Assembly (NCBI GenBank): GCA_000237975.1
Contig: CP003179.1
Location: forward strand, 3,254,270 to 3,318,269
DNA length: 64,000 nucleotides
DNA from: Sulfobacillus acidophilus DSM 10332
Lineage (GTDB): Bacteria; Bacillota; Sulfobacillia; Sulfobacillales; Sulfobacillaceae
Direction of reading: 5' to 3'
The notes beneath the pieces are model-generated. The model made no database searches, was not told the origin of the DNA, and was given only the letters and a program-made list of their open reading frames with translations. Positions 53,583 through 62,987 of this stretch are shown here, piece by piece (position 1 is the first letter of the stretch; every line of letters starts with the position of its first letter). The translations under genes and the position numbers were made by a program.

Positions 53583-54956
53583 ATGGCCCCGATGTTTCGT
53601 CGGCTGGTCCGTCAAGCCCCCATCAAGGCATTATGGAACCGGAGTCTCAGGTTATGGCCGATCTCGATCCTTTTGACAATAATGGCCTTGACCCCAGAGC
53701 TTATCGATCATCCCGCGTGGTGCGTGTTGGCTGTCCTTCTTATCGGCACGGGTCTTTGGCTCTACCGGAGATACCATCCGACGGCGATTCTCTATCGGAC
53801 GGCTCAATTCATCGCCCCGCTCTGGACACCTTGGAACCAAGCCGCGTTATTGACCGATGCCGAAGGACGTATCGTAGCGGTAAATCCTGCCGCCGAGCGG
53901 GTGACAGGTTGGCCTCAGCCCCAATTGGTCGGGCAACGAGCCCCTATCCCCCCGGCTTTTCCAAGCTTCATCGGCCAGACCTGGCATAGGGTTTTGGAGC
54001 ATTGCCGCCCGTCGGGAGAATATTGGTGGAGCGAGGAAGACTGGATGCCGATTCGGCAGGGCCGGCGGATCATCGGCTATTGGACGGTTATCCGCGATTT
54101 GAGCGAAACCAACCAACGACTAAGGCCCCTGCACGGCTCGCTTGTGGACGAAACCAACTTTCATCACGTGTTTCAGCCGGTTGTCCGGCTTACGACCGGG
54201 GAAACCATCGGCTATGAAGCGCTCTTACGGCCCGATTACCACCAACGCCCGTTATCACCGGGAGAATTTTTCGCGCTCATGGTCGAAACCGGGGATCTGG
54301 TGCATGCCGATTTATCGGCTCTCGATGCCTTAACCGACGCTCTCCGGCTATGCGATTGGCCTCCCGATATCCGGCTATTCGTCAATGTCCACCCTGCCAC
54401 GCTCGCCTTCCCCGAGCAATTCTTACCCCGAGCCACGGCGCTCCAAGACGCGGTCTCTCCTCGCCCCGTCGTCTGGGAAATCACAGAGCATCAAACCCAT
54501 CTTTATGCCGATTGGACCCGACTGGCCGATACATATCCCGGGTTATCTTTCGCCCAAGATGACGTGGGCGCCGGAGACGAAGATTTGCTACGACTGAGTA
54601 GAACTCGTCCGGATTGGATCAAACTGGATTCGGCCTGGGTCCATGCAGCCGACCGCCATCTCGCTGCGCGTCAGCTCCTGGCCTCCTTGCTGGAATGGGC
54701 GCATCACCAACAGATTCTTGTCATTGCCGAAGGCATTGAAACCGTTCGGCAAAAAACCTGGCTCACCGAACTCGGCGTCGACGGCGGGCAAGGGTTCTAT
54801 CTCGGTCGGCCGGCCCCACTCATCCCGGCGCATCCTCGGAAACCGATTGGGCCGAAGGCGGCGACAACTCGCCGGACCGATGCCGAGCCATACGAAGAGG
54901 GTCACCACGATTGGGAGAACCAAGCCCCCGAGGTCGATCGCCCCACTGGTGCTTAA
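53583..54956 (+). CDS. PAS-EAL cyclic-di-GMP phosphodiesterase
   Basis: A 457-residue protein. Two membrane segments near the N-terminus (about 22-38 and 45-62) are followed by a PAS domain (about 80-185, ALLTDAEGRIVAVNPAAERVTGW) and an EAL domain (about 195-420). Catalytic residues are present: YEALLR, FVNVHP (Asn), WEITE (Glu), FAQDDVGAGDED (Asp), IKLD (Lys) and IAEGIE (Glu). It would hydrolyse c-di-GMP, a common switch for exopolysaccharide production. There is no GGDEF domain. ATG 53583 has GAGGAG upstream. The last 40 residues are not domain-like. Confidence 0.9.
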   Translation: MAPMFRRLVRQAPIKALWNRSLRLWPISILLTIMALTPELIDHPAWCVLAVLLIGTGLWLYRRYHPTAILYRTAQFIAPLWTPWNQAALLTDAEGRIVAVNPAAERVTGWPQPQLVGQRAPIPPAFPSFIGQTWHRVLEHCRPSGEYWWSEEDWMPIRQGRRIIGYWTVIRDLSETNQRLRPLHGSLVDETNFHHVFQPVVRLTTGETIGYEALLRPDYHQRPLSPGEFFALMVETGDLVHADLSALDALTDALRLCDWPPDIRLFVNVHPATLAFPEQFLPRATALQDAVSPRPVVWEITEHQTHLYADWTRLADTYPGLSFAQDDVGAGDEDLLRLSRTRPDWIKLDSAWVHAADRHLAARQLLASLLEWAHHQQILVIAEGIETVRQKTWLTELGVDGGQGFYLGRPAPLIPAHPRKPIGPKAATTRRTDAEPYEEGHHDWENQAPEVDRPTGA

Positions 54957-55210
54957 AAGAAGGCCGACGATCGCCGTCGCCGGCCTTAATGGCGGCGATA
55001 AAAAGCGCCGACAGCCCCCCTGTCGGCCGGGCGTCGCGAAAAACCACAGCCAAAAAACAAGCGCCTTATCCACCCGAAAAGGCGCATCGCCGCCCATAAC
55101 GCCTCGCGAGGACTTCAAAGCCATCCCCAGGGATTCCAAGCCCACCTGACGCAACCATAAGGCGCGACGGGCAGTCTACGACCACCCAAAGTGCCCCTAT
55201 CCGATAGGGA

Positions 55211-56152
55211 TTATTGACCCATGAGGGAGCGAATCACGCCCTCCACATCCTGTCGATAAGGCAATGATTGTAATGCGCCCGGTCGACTGGCCGCCAGGCT
55301 ACCGACCTGTACGCCCAGTTGGGCCGCTCGAAACCCATCCCAGCCCTGATCAACCGCCCAGGCCCAAGCCCCATTGAAGGCATCGCCTGCAGCCGTCGGA
55401 TCCACCGCCTCGATCGTCGGAGCCGGGATATGTCTCACCTCCGCTGGCGGCTCGACAAACAATACCCCGTCCGCCCCCAACGTGACCATGACCAGGCGTA
55501 AGTTGGGCCAAACCGAAAAGAGATCAGACGCATGCCGGGTGAGGCGGTCGACATCGTAGGCCCACTCGGGATGACCCAAAAGTTGGGCCATTTCCACTTG
55601 ATTCGGCGTCAAAACGTCGGCCTGCGAGAGCATGGCGGGCGTCACGCCCGTAACGGGCGCCGGATCCAAGAGAATTAAGCCTCCGCGTGCCCGCACACGC
55701 TCCATGGCCGCCACCGACATCTCCGGCGATATTTCCCCTTGAACCAAGAGCATGGACGCCGTACCCAAAACCTCGGCGACCCCCTCCCGATCGTCTGTCG
55801 TCCAATCCCGGTTAGCGCCTGGCACATGTAAAATATACTGAACCCCGGGGGCAACGACGGGTACGGCGTACGATGTGGGCGCGGAGGGACTTTGTAACAC
55901 CGTGGTGACATCCATCCCTTCTTGACGTAAGCCGTCCCGGAGAAATTGCCCTAAGGGGTCCGTCCCGACTTTGCCGATTAAAACCGGATGGCCCCCTAAT
56001 CGTCGTATCTGCACCGCTTGATTGGCGCCCTTGCCACCGACATAGAAACCCGACCGCTCGGCCAGGATGGTTTCCCCGTTAGCGGGTATGTGCGAGAGCC
56101 AAATCGGCAAATCGACAACCAGGCTTCCCAGCACGACAATCCGTAACGCCAT
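55211..56152 (-). CDS. PfkB-family carbohydrate kinase (ribokinase-like)
   Basis: A 313-residue sugar kinase. The substrate motif is FYVGGKGANQAVQIRRLGG, and the ATP/anion-hole motif with the catalytic Asp is DPTAAGDAFNGAW near residue 255. Length and the GGKGANQA block favour ribokinase over fructokinase. It lies 14 bases downstream of the phosphofructokinase gene on the same strand, so both probably serve sugar catabolism. Confidence 0.88.
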   Translation of the reverse strand: MALRIVVLGSLVVDLPIWLSHIPANGETILAERSGFYVGGKGANQAVQIRRLGGHPVLIGKVGTDPLGQFLRDGLRQEGMDVTTVLQSPSAPTSYAVPVVAPGVQYILHVPGANRDWTTDDREGVAEVLGTASMLLVQGEISPEMSVAAMERVRARGGLILLDPAPVTGVTPAMLSQADVLTPNQVEMAQLLGHPEWAYDVDRLTRHASDLFSVWPNLRLVMVTLGADGVLFVEPPAEVRHIPAPTIEAVDPTAAGDAFNGAWAWAVDQGWDGFRAAQLGVQVGSLAASRPGALQSLPYRQDVEGVIRSLMGQ

Positions 56153-56166
56153 ATATCCCCCTCGTC

Positions 56167-57123
56167 CTACCGTGCAAGCAGCTCCGCTAAATCGACCCAG
56201 TCCATCGGTACCCGGGGACTTTCCGCCAATACGGTGGCAAGCGGCGTCAGCGTCAAGTTCCCCTGCACTTGGCCGATCATCACCCCGTATTGGCCGGCGT
56301 CTAAGGCGTCAACCGCTTTGTTGCCATATAAGGCGCCTAAAATACGATCGGTCGCACTGGCCGGTCCCCCTCGCTGGGTATGACCCAGCACGACCCAGCG
56401 GACATCGAATTGCGTCCGTTCTTGAATGCCGCGAGCCACTCGATCGGCGTGATCAGCACCTTCCGCCACGATAATGAAACTGTGTTTTTTACCGCGCCGT
56501 TGCGTTTCCGTCAGTCGATCGGCCAGCTCGTTCAGGTCAACCGGCCGCTCGGGAATAATCACCGCTTCGGCGCCCGCCGCCAATCCCGCGACCGCGGCCA
56601 AAATTCCGGTACGGTTACCCATCACCTCGACTACGAACACCCGCTCATGGGCCGAAGCCGTATCGCGAATTTTGTCGACAGATTGGACCACGTTATTCAC
56701 CGCGGTGTCGAATCCTAGACTCCAATCGGTCCCGGCAATGTCGTTATCGATACTGGCGGGAATCCCGACCACAGGAATACCTGCCGCCGACAAGGCTCCG
56801 GCACCGGCCAACGATCCGTTGCCGCCGATGACAATGAGCCCGTCCAAGTGCCAAGCTCCTATTTGCTCCATCGCTTGACGCCGAACCGCTTCGTCCCGAA
56901 ATCCGGGAAACCGGGCCGTATGTAACATCGTTCCTCCGGCCATGAGAATATCGGCCACCGACGATCGGTCGAGCATATGTCCCCAACCTTTGACCAATCC
57001 CTCATAACCGCGTTCAACCCCAAACACTTCATGCCCTTTAGCCAAACCGCTACGCACGACCGAACGGATAGCCGCATTCATCCCCGGCGCATCACCGCCC
57101 GACGTTAGCACACCATACCGCAC
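56167..57123 (-). CDS. pfkA: 6-phosphofructokinase
   Basis: A 318-residue PfkA-type enzyme. LTSGGDAPGMNAAIR opens the protein, ASIDNDIAGTDWSLGFDTA holds the catalytic Asp, and VVLGHTQRGGPASATDRILG binds fructose-6-phosphate. The ATP-site motif reads GGNGSLAG instead of the usual GGDGS; the Gly after it, which favours ATP over pyrophosphate, is kept. The start is a TTG or ATG region followed by MRYGVLTSGG. Glycolytic role expected. Confidence 0.92.
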   Translation of the reverse strand: MRYGVLTSGGDAPGMNAAIRSVVRSGLAKGHEVFGVERGYEGLVKGWGHMLDRSSVADILMAGGTMLHTARFPGFRDEAVRRQAMEQIGAWHLDGLIVIGGNGSLAGAGALSAAGIPVVGIPASIDNDIAGTDWSLGFDTAVNNVVQSVDKIRDTASAHERVFVVEVMGNRTGILAAVAGLAAGAEAVIIPERPVDLNELADRLTETQRRGKKHSFIIVAEGADHADRVARGIQERTQFDVRWVVLGHTQRGGPASATDRILGALYGNKAVDALDAGQYGVMIGQVQGNLTLTPLATVLAESPRVPMDWVDLAELLAR

Positions 57124-57356
57124 CGTCCCCTGCCTCCTCTCGTTGTTGGACCATTGATGGGGAAAATGTTAAATTCCTGAGAGAAATTCCGGATAGGGCG
57201 GCATTTTCCTGCCGGATGCGGCCGATGTGCGAGAAGTTTTTTCTCTCCGGAGATTTCCTGCCCCGACATATCCTGGCGACACGGGAATGGACACAATACA
57301 GTACAATAAAAGTAACGATGGTCAAAAAGACCGGGATCGGCAAGGAGGAATCCGCA

Positions 57357-57713
57357 ATGCAATGGTGGTGGCTTATCTGGGGCGGTGTCGTAGGCGAATA
57401 CTGGTCCGACGATTGGCAGCTCGGCGTTGCGGATTTAGGGGGAGAATTGGCGGTTTTATATTACCGGGACGAAGACGGTCTTCTCACCGTAGTTCTTGAT
57501 CGTCCGTTGGTGCGCTATCTCAGGCAAAACCGCCGACTCAATTGGATTACACGCGCCCTAAGGGACTTGCTTCAATCGTTGCCGGCCCATGGGGATGCCC
57601 CCAGCCGGGGCGTGGCCATTCCCGAACGCTGGCGAACCGCGCGCCACACCCCATATCACGTGCTCCGCACCTCCACGGCATCGGGCCGACGGCGCCTGCG
57701 CTGGTTTTCTTAA
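57357..57713 (+). CDS. Unknown 118-residue protein
   Basis: Starts MQWWWLIWGGVVGEYWSDDW after an excellent AAGGAGG site at 8 bases. The body is strand-rich, then basic towards the end (GRRRLRWFS). No family was recognised. It ends 1 base before the stop of the convergent AhpD-like gene. The short hydrophobic start could be a weak membrane anchor. Confidence 0.6.
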   Translation: MQWWWLIWGGVVGEYWSDDWQLGVADLGGELAVLYYRDEDGLLTVVLDRPLVRYLRQNRRLNWITRALRDLLQSLPAHGDAPSRGVAIPERWRTARHTPYHVLRTSTASGRRRLRWFS

Positions 57714-57714
57714 C

Positions 57715-58170
57715 CTAGCGAGCTAAATCCGGGCGATACGAGCCGGGCTCGGTCCGCATGCTGATTGCCCAGCGGTTCCACGCGTTAATGGCAATGACGG
57801 CCGACGTCAAAGCCACGATTTGCCTCTCCGAAAAGTGCGCCAAAAGCGCCTGGTATAAGGCATCCGGTACGCCGGCGGACAGATTCGTCATTGCTTCAGC
57901 CCAGGCAAGGGCCGCCCGTTCCGATTCGTCATAAAATGGCGCCTCATGCCAAACCGCTAGCGCATAAAGCCGCTGCTCCGTCTCTCCAAGTTGCCGGGCT
58001 TCTTTAGTATGCATATCTAAGCAAAACGCACACCCATTCATCTGGGATACTCGGATTTTCACCAACTCCAAAAGGCGCCGCGACAATCCGGCCCGATGAC
58101 TGACCGCCTCCAAACTGAGCATGGCTTGTCGCGCTTCCGGCAAAATACTTCCCCAATCAATCGCGGACAT
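57715..58170 (-). CDS. Carboxymuconolactone decarboxylase/AhpD-like protein
   Basis: A 151-residue AhpD-fold protein. The redox motif is NGCAFCLDMHTKEAR (CxxCxxxH near residue 48), as in peroxidase-associated members. The motif argues for a thiol redox role rather than decarboxylase activity. The ATG at 58170 follows GGAGGAG; the longer frame upstream is not conserved. Confidence 0.85.
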   Translation of the reverse strand: MSAIDWGSILPEARQAMLSLEAVSHRAGLSRRLLELVKIRVSQMNGCAFCLDMHTKEARQLGETEQRLYALAVWHEAPFYDESERAALAWAEAMTNLSAGVPDALYQALLAHFSERQIVALTSAVIAINAWNRWAISMRTEPGSYRPDLAR

Positions 58171-58362
58171 CGGTCTCTCCTCCTGGGTTTTTTGTATGTG
58201 AATCCGGTTGTCGCGGTCATCCGAACTGCTCAAGCCGTTCCGCCGCGGCCTATGGAATGGGGATGCCGCGATCCAATGATGCAGCACGCCGGCCGGCTGT
58301 GCGTGAGTTGAAAATTATTGTATCATCCCGTTCAATTCGAGGTGTCCACAATTTAGACTAAC

Positions 58363-58426
58363 ATCCAGACAACGCCATGGCTTAAGCCCGGCGCCTAACC
58401 GGCGTCATCGCGCGGGGTGTCTGGAT
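58363..58426. repeat. 9-base inverted repeat upstream of hicBA
   Basis: ATCCAGACA (58363-58371) and TGTCTGGAT (58418-58426) enclose 46 GC-rich bases with a further internal stem (CCGGCGCC, GGCG). It sits in the 341-base gap between the AhpD-like gene and hicB, where no gene was found. It could be an operator for autoregulation or the stem of a structured RNA. Confidence 0.4.
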
Positions 58427-58511
58427 TGGCGGCCAGTTTGATCCGACGCAGACGTTCCGGGGTAAGTTGCGGAAAATTGCGATATACTGAGATCAAGGGG
58501 TGATAAGGGTT

Positions 58512-58733
58512 ATGGGCTATCCTGTACGATTTACGGCAGCCATTACGCACGAAGGACCGTGGTATGTGGCGCGCTGTTTGGAAGTCGACATTGCCAGTCA
58601 AGGAGAATCTTTGGAACAGGCCCTGGACAATCTTCGCGAAGCGTTAGAATTATATTTTGAAGATAAGCCGCTGACCGAGTTGCCAATGACCCCGATTTTA
58701 GCCCCGGTTACGATCGAATTGCCCCAACCATGA
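58512..58733 (+). CDS. hicB: HicB-family antitoxin
   Basis: A 73-residue HicB-like protein: YPVRFTAAITHEGPWYVARCLEVDIASQGES and a following helix, LEQALDNLREALELYFED. This is the partial RNase-H-like HicB fold. It lacks the C-terminal DNA-binding domain of longer HicB proteins. It neutralises the toxin encoded next, with the genes overlapping by 4 bases (ATGA). A GTG at 58500 is another possible start. Confidence 0.88.
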   Translation: MGYPVRFTAAITHEGPWYVARCLEVDIASQGESLEQALDNLREALELYFEDKPLTELPMTPILAPVTIELPQP

Positions 58734-58951
58734 ATCCACGTCTGCCGATTCTCTCGGGACACGAGGTGGTAACGGCTTTGAAACGGGCACAATTTATCCC
58801 TATCAGCCAACGAGGTAGCCATCTGAAACTTCGTCACCCCGATGGACGTACAGTCATTGTGCCCATGCATCATGAACTCGCATTGGGTACCTTGTCTTCC
58901 ATCTTGCGGCAAAGCCAATTGACGCTCGAAGAATTTCAGCGCTTGCTCTGA
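58730..58951 (+). CDS. hicA: HicA-family mRNA interferase toxin
   Basis: A 73-residue HicA protein of the dsRBD-like fold. LSGHEVVTALKRAQFIPISQRGSHLKLRHPDGRTVIVP contains the conserved G-S-H with the catalytic His near residue 31, and HHELALGTLSSILRQ follows. It would cut mRNA when free of HicB. The order here is antitoxin then toxin. Confidence 0.9.
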   Translation: MNPRLPILSGHEVVTALKRAQFIPISQRGSHLKLRHPDGRTVIVPMHHELALGTLSSILRQSQLTLEEFQRLL

Positions 58952-59116
58952 GATTCCTATGCCTAAAGGCCGGGGCTTGACGCCCGATTTGGGTAAGTCC
59001 GCGTGCCTTTGGCCAATGCCGCTATGGTGCCCCTGTTTCAGGCCTGGATGACGCCAGACCCGTTCTAGGACCGCGAGCCCGAACCGTGTTACATCCCACA
59101 AGCGGGTTCGAATCGA

Positions 59117-59254
59117 ATGGGGCACCAGTCCACCGGCGCCTATGGGCCGCCGCTGGCGGCGCATTGGCTCCGACAACAACCGGGCGTGACCGTGATCATG
59201 ATCAATCCTTTTCATATGCGCCAACTCGGATGCCGGAGCTGGGCTGATTGCTGA
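59117..59254 (+). pseudogene. Remnant of an IS110-like transposase
   Basis: A 45-codon frame reading MGHQSTGAYGPPLAAHWLRQ then QPGVTVIMINPFHMRQLG. It matches the middle of an IS110-family RuvC-like domain (the E-x-T-G-x-Y-x-x-P-L-x-x-WL and V-x-x-x-NP-x-H patterns). The catalytic Glu codon is changed and both sides are degenerate. It is not a copy of the IS110 element at 14.8 and 50.8 kb. Surrounding bases 58952-59327 hold nothing else recognisable. Confidence 0.5.
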
Positions 59255-59327
59255 CCCTGGTCGGCCACGTTATCGGTTCACGAGCCGAGCCTATCCCATC
59301 AATACTTTAATGCCCATCAATCACACA

Positions 59328-59358
59328 CGATTCCCGCCGCCAAGGTGGGAATCGTTTT
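59328..59358 (+). terminator. Rho-independent terminator
   Basis: An 11-base stem (CGATTCCCGCC with GGTGGGAATCG, one G-T pair), loop GCCAA, followed directly by TTTT. Plus-strand direction, downstream of hicBA and the transposase remnant. Confidence 0.75.
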
Positions 59359-59487
59359 ACGGTTACCGTTAAGTGCGATGACTATCCCCTTCTCTTCGCA
59401 AATGCAGCCAATGGACGTAATGATGTGTAGGGATGCGGTAGCCTGTGCCGAACCGATGGTCCCCGGTGTCCCCGGTCCTTCCCGTGC

Positions 59488-60450
59488 TTATGGTGTGACC
59501 ACAATTTCACCCACCGCGCCTTTCTCGACATCACGGAACGAATGGGTCAAAAACTTATAGGTGCCCGGTTGCTGAAAGGTCACGGTAATCAAAGCCCCGT
59601 CTCCCGGCGCAATGGAGTAGGTTTGCAAATCATGAAAGACTGTCTCCACACTGCCGCTGGGCTGAACGGACGACATAATTGCCCCGATAATATGAAACGC
59701 CGACCATTCGTTGGGACCGGCATTCACCACGGCAAACTGGACCGGCTGTCCCACTTTAGCCGTTAGGGGATGGTCCAGATATTGATCGGCCATCCCGTTA
59801 AACGTCACATACGTCGGAGATCCGTTTAAAAGCGCGTCCCAATTGCTATAGAACTCGCTTTGCACCAGATGATATTGCGGTATCACCGGCGTCGTGTGGG
59901 CCGGATTCACCATAATCTCCCCATACATGCCTTTTTCCATGTGCAACAGATCGGGCTGGGTCGCACAATGATACATAAACACGCCGGGTACCTCCGTCAC
60001 AAATCGAATCACCCGGCTTTGACCCGGTAATACATCGACATAGTTGGCGCTGGGGGCAATTTGAGCCGCGTGCAAATCAATCGAATGGGGCATCCGAGGA
60101 TCGATATTGTGCAGAATCAACGTCACGTGGTCCCCTTGATCGAGCTGAATGACCGGCCCGGGTACCGTGCCGTCAAACGTCCAAGCGGCCCAGCGCACAC
60201 CGGGGGCGATCGTCACCACCCGCTCTTCCGTATACATATTAATCGTCACGTTTTGCCCGTGACGGACTTCCGTCATGGGCTTGATCGGCTGATTGAGTGC
60301 CGCCATGCCCATATTCATCGCCCCAAGCCCCATGGTATTCGTCGAGGGCGCAGACGGCGCCGACGACGTCGGCCCTTTGGTTCCGCATCCGGTTAACCCG
60401 GCGGCAAGTGCGGCGGTAACGGCAAGAGAAATCCAGGGTGTAGTCCGCAT
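59488..60450 (-). CDS. NirK-like two-domain multicopper oxidase lipoprotein
   Basis: A 320-residue exported lipoprotein with lipobox LTGC (Cys near 22). Two cupredoxin domains follow. Copper ligands of the nitrite-reductase type are in place: MPHSIDLHA (type 1 and type 2 His), MYHCATQPDLLHMEKGM (type 2 His, type 1 Cys, His and Met), and in domain 2 AFHIIG and FLTHSFRDVEKGA (His). NirK reduces nitrite to NO; a laccase-like role is possible. The ATG at 60450 begins the signal peptide. Confidence 0.87.
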   Translation of the reverse strand: MRTTPWISLAVTAALAAGLTGCGTKGPTSSAPSAPSTNTMGLGAMNMGMAALNQPIKPMTEVRHGQNVTINMYTEERVVTIAPGVRWAAWTFDGTVPGPVIQLDQGDHVTLILHNIDPRMPHSIDLHAAQIAPSANYVDVLPGQSRVIRFVTEVPGVFMYHCATQPDLLHMEKGMYGEIMVNPAHTTPVIPQYHLVQSEFYSNWDALLNGSPTYVTFNGMADQYLDHPLTAKVGQPVQFAVVNAGPNEWSAFHIIGAIMSSVQPSGSVETVFHDLQTYSIAPGDGALITVTFQQPGTYKFLTHSFRDVEKGAVGEIVVTP

Positions 60451-61267
60451 CAAGAAAAACCTCCTTAGCCAAGGCCTCTTTTCCTCAACACTATCCCCTT
60501 CCCCGTCAAACCCTTCCGTGATCGCAATCACAAACGCCTATCGCCCTATCCGCTCGACCGAAAAACGCCAGATTTTCGTGATGTGATGTCATCGTGGCCG
60601 GCTCACCCGGGATGGATATCCATCTATGGTCTGGTTCTCGCCTAAACGAGCGGCTCCGCCACCCGTGACCAGAAAAATACCTTGCGGGATGGAGGTACCG
60701 CTGGATGTGGGGATATGGAATAAACGTCGGGACCATTCTAAAGACGCTGGCAGATCCTTCGCTGATCAACGTCCTGCTCGGTTAACAGAATGGTCTTCAT
60801 ACGTTGAAGCCCCCTCTTGGGGGTCTTCCAGAGCCAACGGCGACTGTACGGCTTGATACAAGGCGGGTATCGGTAACGATCAGAATCGTTCGGTATTCCC
60901 CAACAGCCGCATCAATGAGGCCATCCTGCAATACGATCAATCGTGTCGAGCCGTTTTACGTGCCTCGGTTATAAACTCTGACGCCAAGCAGGGGTACCCC
61001 GATTTTGACGGCTATACAATCTTGTACGGTCGAAACGGATATTGCGCCACCATGATGAGGATCCGGCGGTTCTTCAGAGAAACACCCGCCAAAAGGCAAG
61101 AACTCGATGTAACGGCACCCTGGCGTCTTGGCAACCCCATTTGACCGGGCCGGCGGTACTTTCGGTCGTCACATATTCGGCCGATATTTAATCTCGGCCG
61201 CCTGGCGCCGTCCAGCAGTGCATTGGAAGGGACGATGCGATAGTATTGTCTTGGGAACCTATCATCG
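60451..61267. other. Long region without an intact gene
   Basis: 817 bases with no supported gene. A hairpin CCCCC-TCTT-GGGGG lies near 60810. From about 60850 to 61143 one plus-strand frame is open for about 95 codons but begins after a stop and has no usable start. It includes INEAILQYDQSCRAVLRASV and RRFFRETPAKRQELDV and could be the relic of a lost gene. No family was recognised. Confidence 0.4.
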
Positions 61268-61456
61268 TTACACCTCGTCTAAATCGCCAAACTGCAGCGC
61301 GTCCAATTCTTCAATCCGAAATGGATTGTCGGTCCATCGAATCTCAAAGCTCCGCATGAGACAGGCGGGGTTTTCGTGGACTTTCACGACTTTACCGATT
61401 CGTTTTCTTTCCGGATCTCGCGGGTCGGCCACCCAATCGCCCTCCGAAATCGCCAT
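61268..61456 (-). CDS. Small unknown protein downstream of truncated moaA
   Basis: A 62-residue protein: MAISEGDWVADPRDPERKRI and GKVVKVHENPACLMRSFEIR, then an acidic end. The strand-turn pattern VGDWVxDPxxxxxIGKVVxV suggests a small SH3-like barrel. The start overlaps the end of the moaA frame and has a GGGAGG site that is itself read as the last Gly codons of MoaA. Function unknown. Confidence 0.6.
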   Translation of the reverse strand: MAISEGDWVADPRDPERKRIGKVVKVHENPACLMRSFEIRWTDNPFRIEELDALQFGDLDEV

Positions 61457-62042
61457 GACCGCCACCTCCCATGAATTCGATAAACCGCACCACGTGGCCG
61501 CTAAATCGAAAGTAGTCCGCCAACGGCACGATGTCTTCGTCATTCATGCCTCGTTTGATCACCACGTTACCCTTAACCGGGGTCAAGCCGGCGGATGTCG
61601 CCGCTTGAATTGCCGCCAGAACCCGCTCCACCGGAAAATTTACTCCGTTAATGCGGCCGAAACGCCGAGAATCCAGAGAATCCAAACTCACGGTCACGCG
61701 GGTTAATCCCGCCGCCTTAAGCCGTAGGGCTTTGGCCATATTCAAGGTCGCGCCGTTGGTTGTCAGGGCGATCTCCTCAATCCCCTCAATCCGGGCCAGG
61801 TCGCCCACCAAGTCCTCCAGGTCCGGCCGCAACCACGGCTCACCCCCGGTGAGCCGAATTTTTCGTACCCCCAGTCGGACAAAAATCTGCGCCAAGCGAA
61901 CGATTTCCTTGCCCGTCAGTAAGGCCTCATCCGGCAGAAAATGGGCGGCCGTACCGAAAACTTCCCGAAGCATGCAATAGACACATCGAAAATTGCACCG
62001 ATCCGTCAGAGAGATTCGCAGATCCCGCAACGGCCGTCCCAA
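61392..62042 (-). pseudogene. moaA: MoaA (GTP 3',8-cyclase), C-terminally truncated
   Basis: Radical SAM enzyme of molybdenum cofactor synthesis, about 216 codons instead of about 330. The cluster motif CNFRCVYC, the IRLTGGEPWLRPD block and the VSLDSLDSRRF block are present. Homology stops at VVRFIEFMG, and GGGHGDFGGRLGGRP follows in place of the C-terminal domain. That domain carries the second 4Fe-4S cluster and the C-terminal GG tail. It is very probably inactive as MoaA. The start is TTG after AGGCGG. Confidence 0.8.
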
Positions 62043-62064
62043 CTAATCGATTACCGCCTGCATT

Positions 62065-62877
62065 TTAGAAGGCTCCCGGCTTAAAAGCCCAAATCAAATC
62101 AAACACCCGTTCAACCACCGGCGGCGGGGAGACATCTTCCCGCAAACCTCGACTAGCCGGTCCACCGATACTTTGAATGAGGGCCCGCATCGCCTCCGGG
62201 CTGTCCAACCGGATCTCGTCGCGGTAAACCGCCGTAGCGCCAATCTGAAATCCCGTCCGTAAAAGCGCATCGTGAATCCGCTTTTGACCGCGTTGGAAAA
62301 AGTCGCCCGGGCCGTTTAATTGGCGCATAATCATCCGCACGAAGGGATTTCCGTCGGCACTCACCGCATAGGCAAAGGTGCCGCCGGGTTTCAGGGCGCG
62401 AAAGATCTGGTGCAACAACGGGTCGATGTCTTCCACCAGGTGCAACACCAATAAGGCGGTAACCCCGTCCAACATGGCCGTTGGCCACGGCAGGCGCAAA
62501 ACGTCCCGTTCTATGTACCAGGCGGCAAACGAAGGATCCTGACGTTCCCACGCGTGCTGGATCATCCGCCGCGCCTGATCTACGCCGAACACCCATAGGG
62601 GTTCCTGAGCGGTCTCCCGTATGGCTTCAACCATCGCGCCCGTTCCGGTTCCCACATCCACCCAAATTTGTCCGCCCCGGAGCGTCAATCCTTGGGCCAG
62701 CGCTTTCCCGACGGCGCGATTACGCTCTTCCATCATGGCATGATATCCTTGCACACGCTCCCCGAAGCCTAGCGGATCCTTTCCGGGTTCCAGCAGCACA
62801 TAGGTACAATCTTCCAGGCATTCGAGCCGTGCCGACGAATCCAGCGGGTAGACTTCCGGGGCCCGAATCACCTCCAC
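62065..62877 (-). CDS. Class I SAM-dependent methyltransferase
   Basis: A 270-residue protein. The SAM-binding motif I is WVDVGTGTGAMVEAI, motif II is LWVFGVDQARRMI, and the post-motif region is PGGTFAYAV. The fold matches small-molecule or quinone methyltransferases; the substrate is unknown. The GTG start at 62877 is poorly supported: an ATG at about 63033 with a good in-frame run (MKPLSLERLAGTTVVKTGRV) leads into this gene in another frame, so a frameshift or a longer product is possible. Confidence 0.75.
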   Translation of the reverse strand: MEVIRAPEVYPLDSSARLECLEDCTYVLLEPGKDPLGFGERVQGYHAMMEERNRAVGKALAQGLTLRGGQIWVDVGTGTGAMVEAIRETAQEPLWVFGVDQARRMIQHAWERQDPSFAAWYIERDVLRLPWPTAMLDGVTALLVLHLVEDIDPLLHQIFRALKPGGTFAYAVSADGNPFVRMIMRQLNGPGDFFQRGQKRIHDALLRTGFQIGATAVYRDEIRLDSPEAMRALIQSIGGPASRGLREDVSPPPVVERVFDLIWAFKPGAF

Positions 62878-62987
62878 CCCCCTGGGCCCGGGGATCCATC
62901 CGATGCGCCCGGCCCTCGGTAAGCCAAAGCCAAAGCGGCGACGTCGCCGGGATGTCGAGGGTTGACCCCTTCGCCACCCGGCCGGTT

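Noticed and set aside
54588-55154. Minus-strand frame of 188 codons with hydrophobic stretches, antisense to the end of the EAL gene
   Set aside because: It overlaps the EAL gene for about 370 bases, has no ribosome site, no recognised family, and its hydrophobicity can come from the GC-rich opposite strand.
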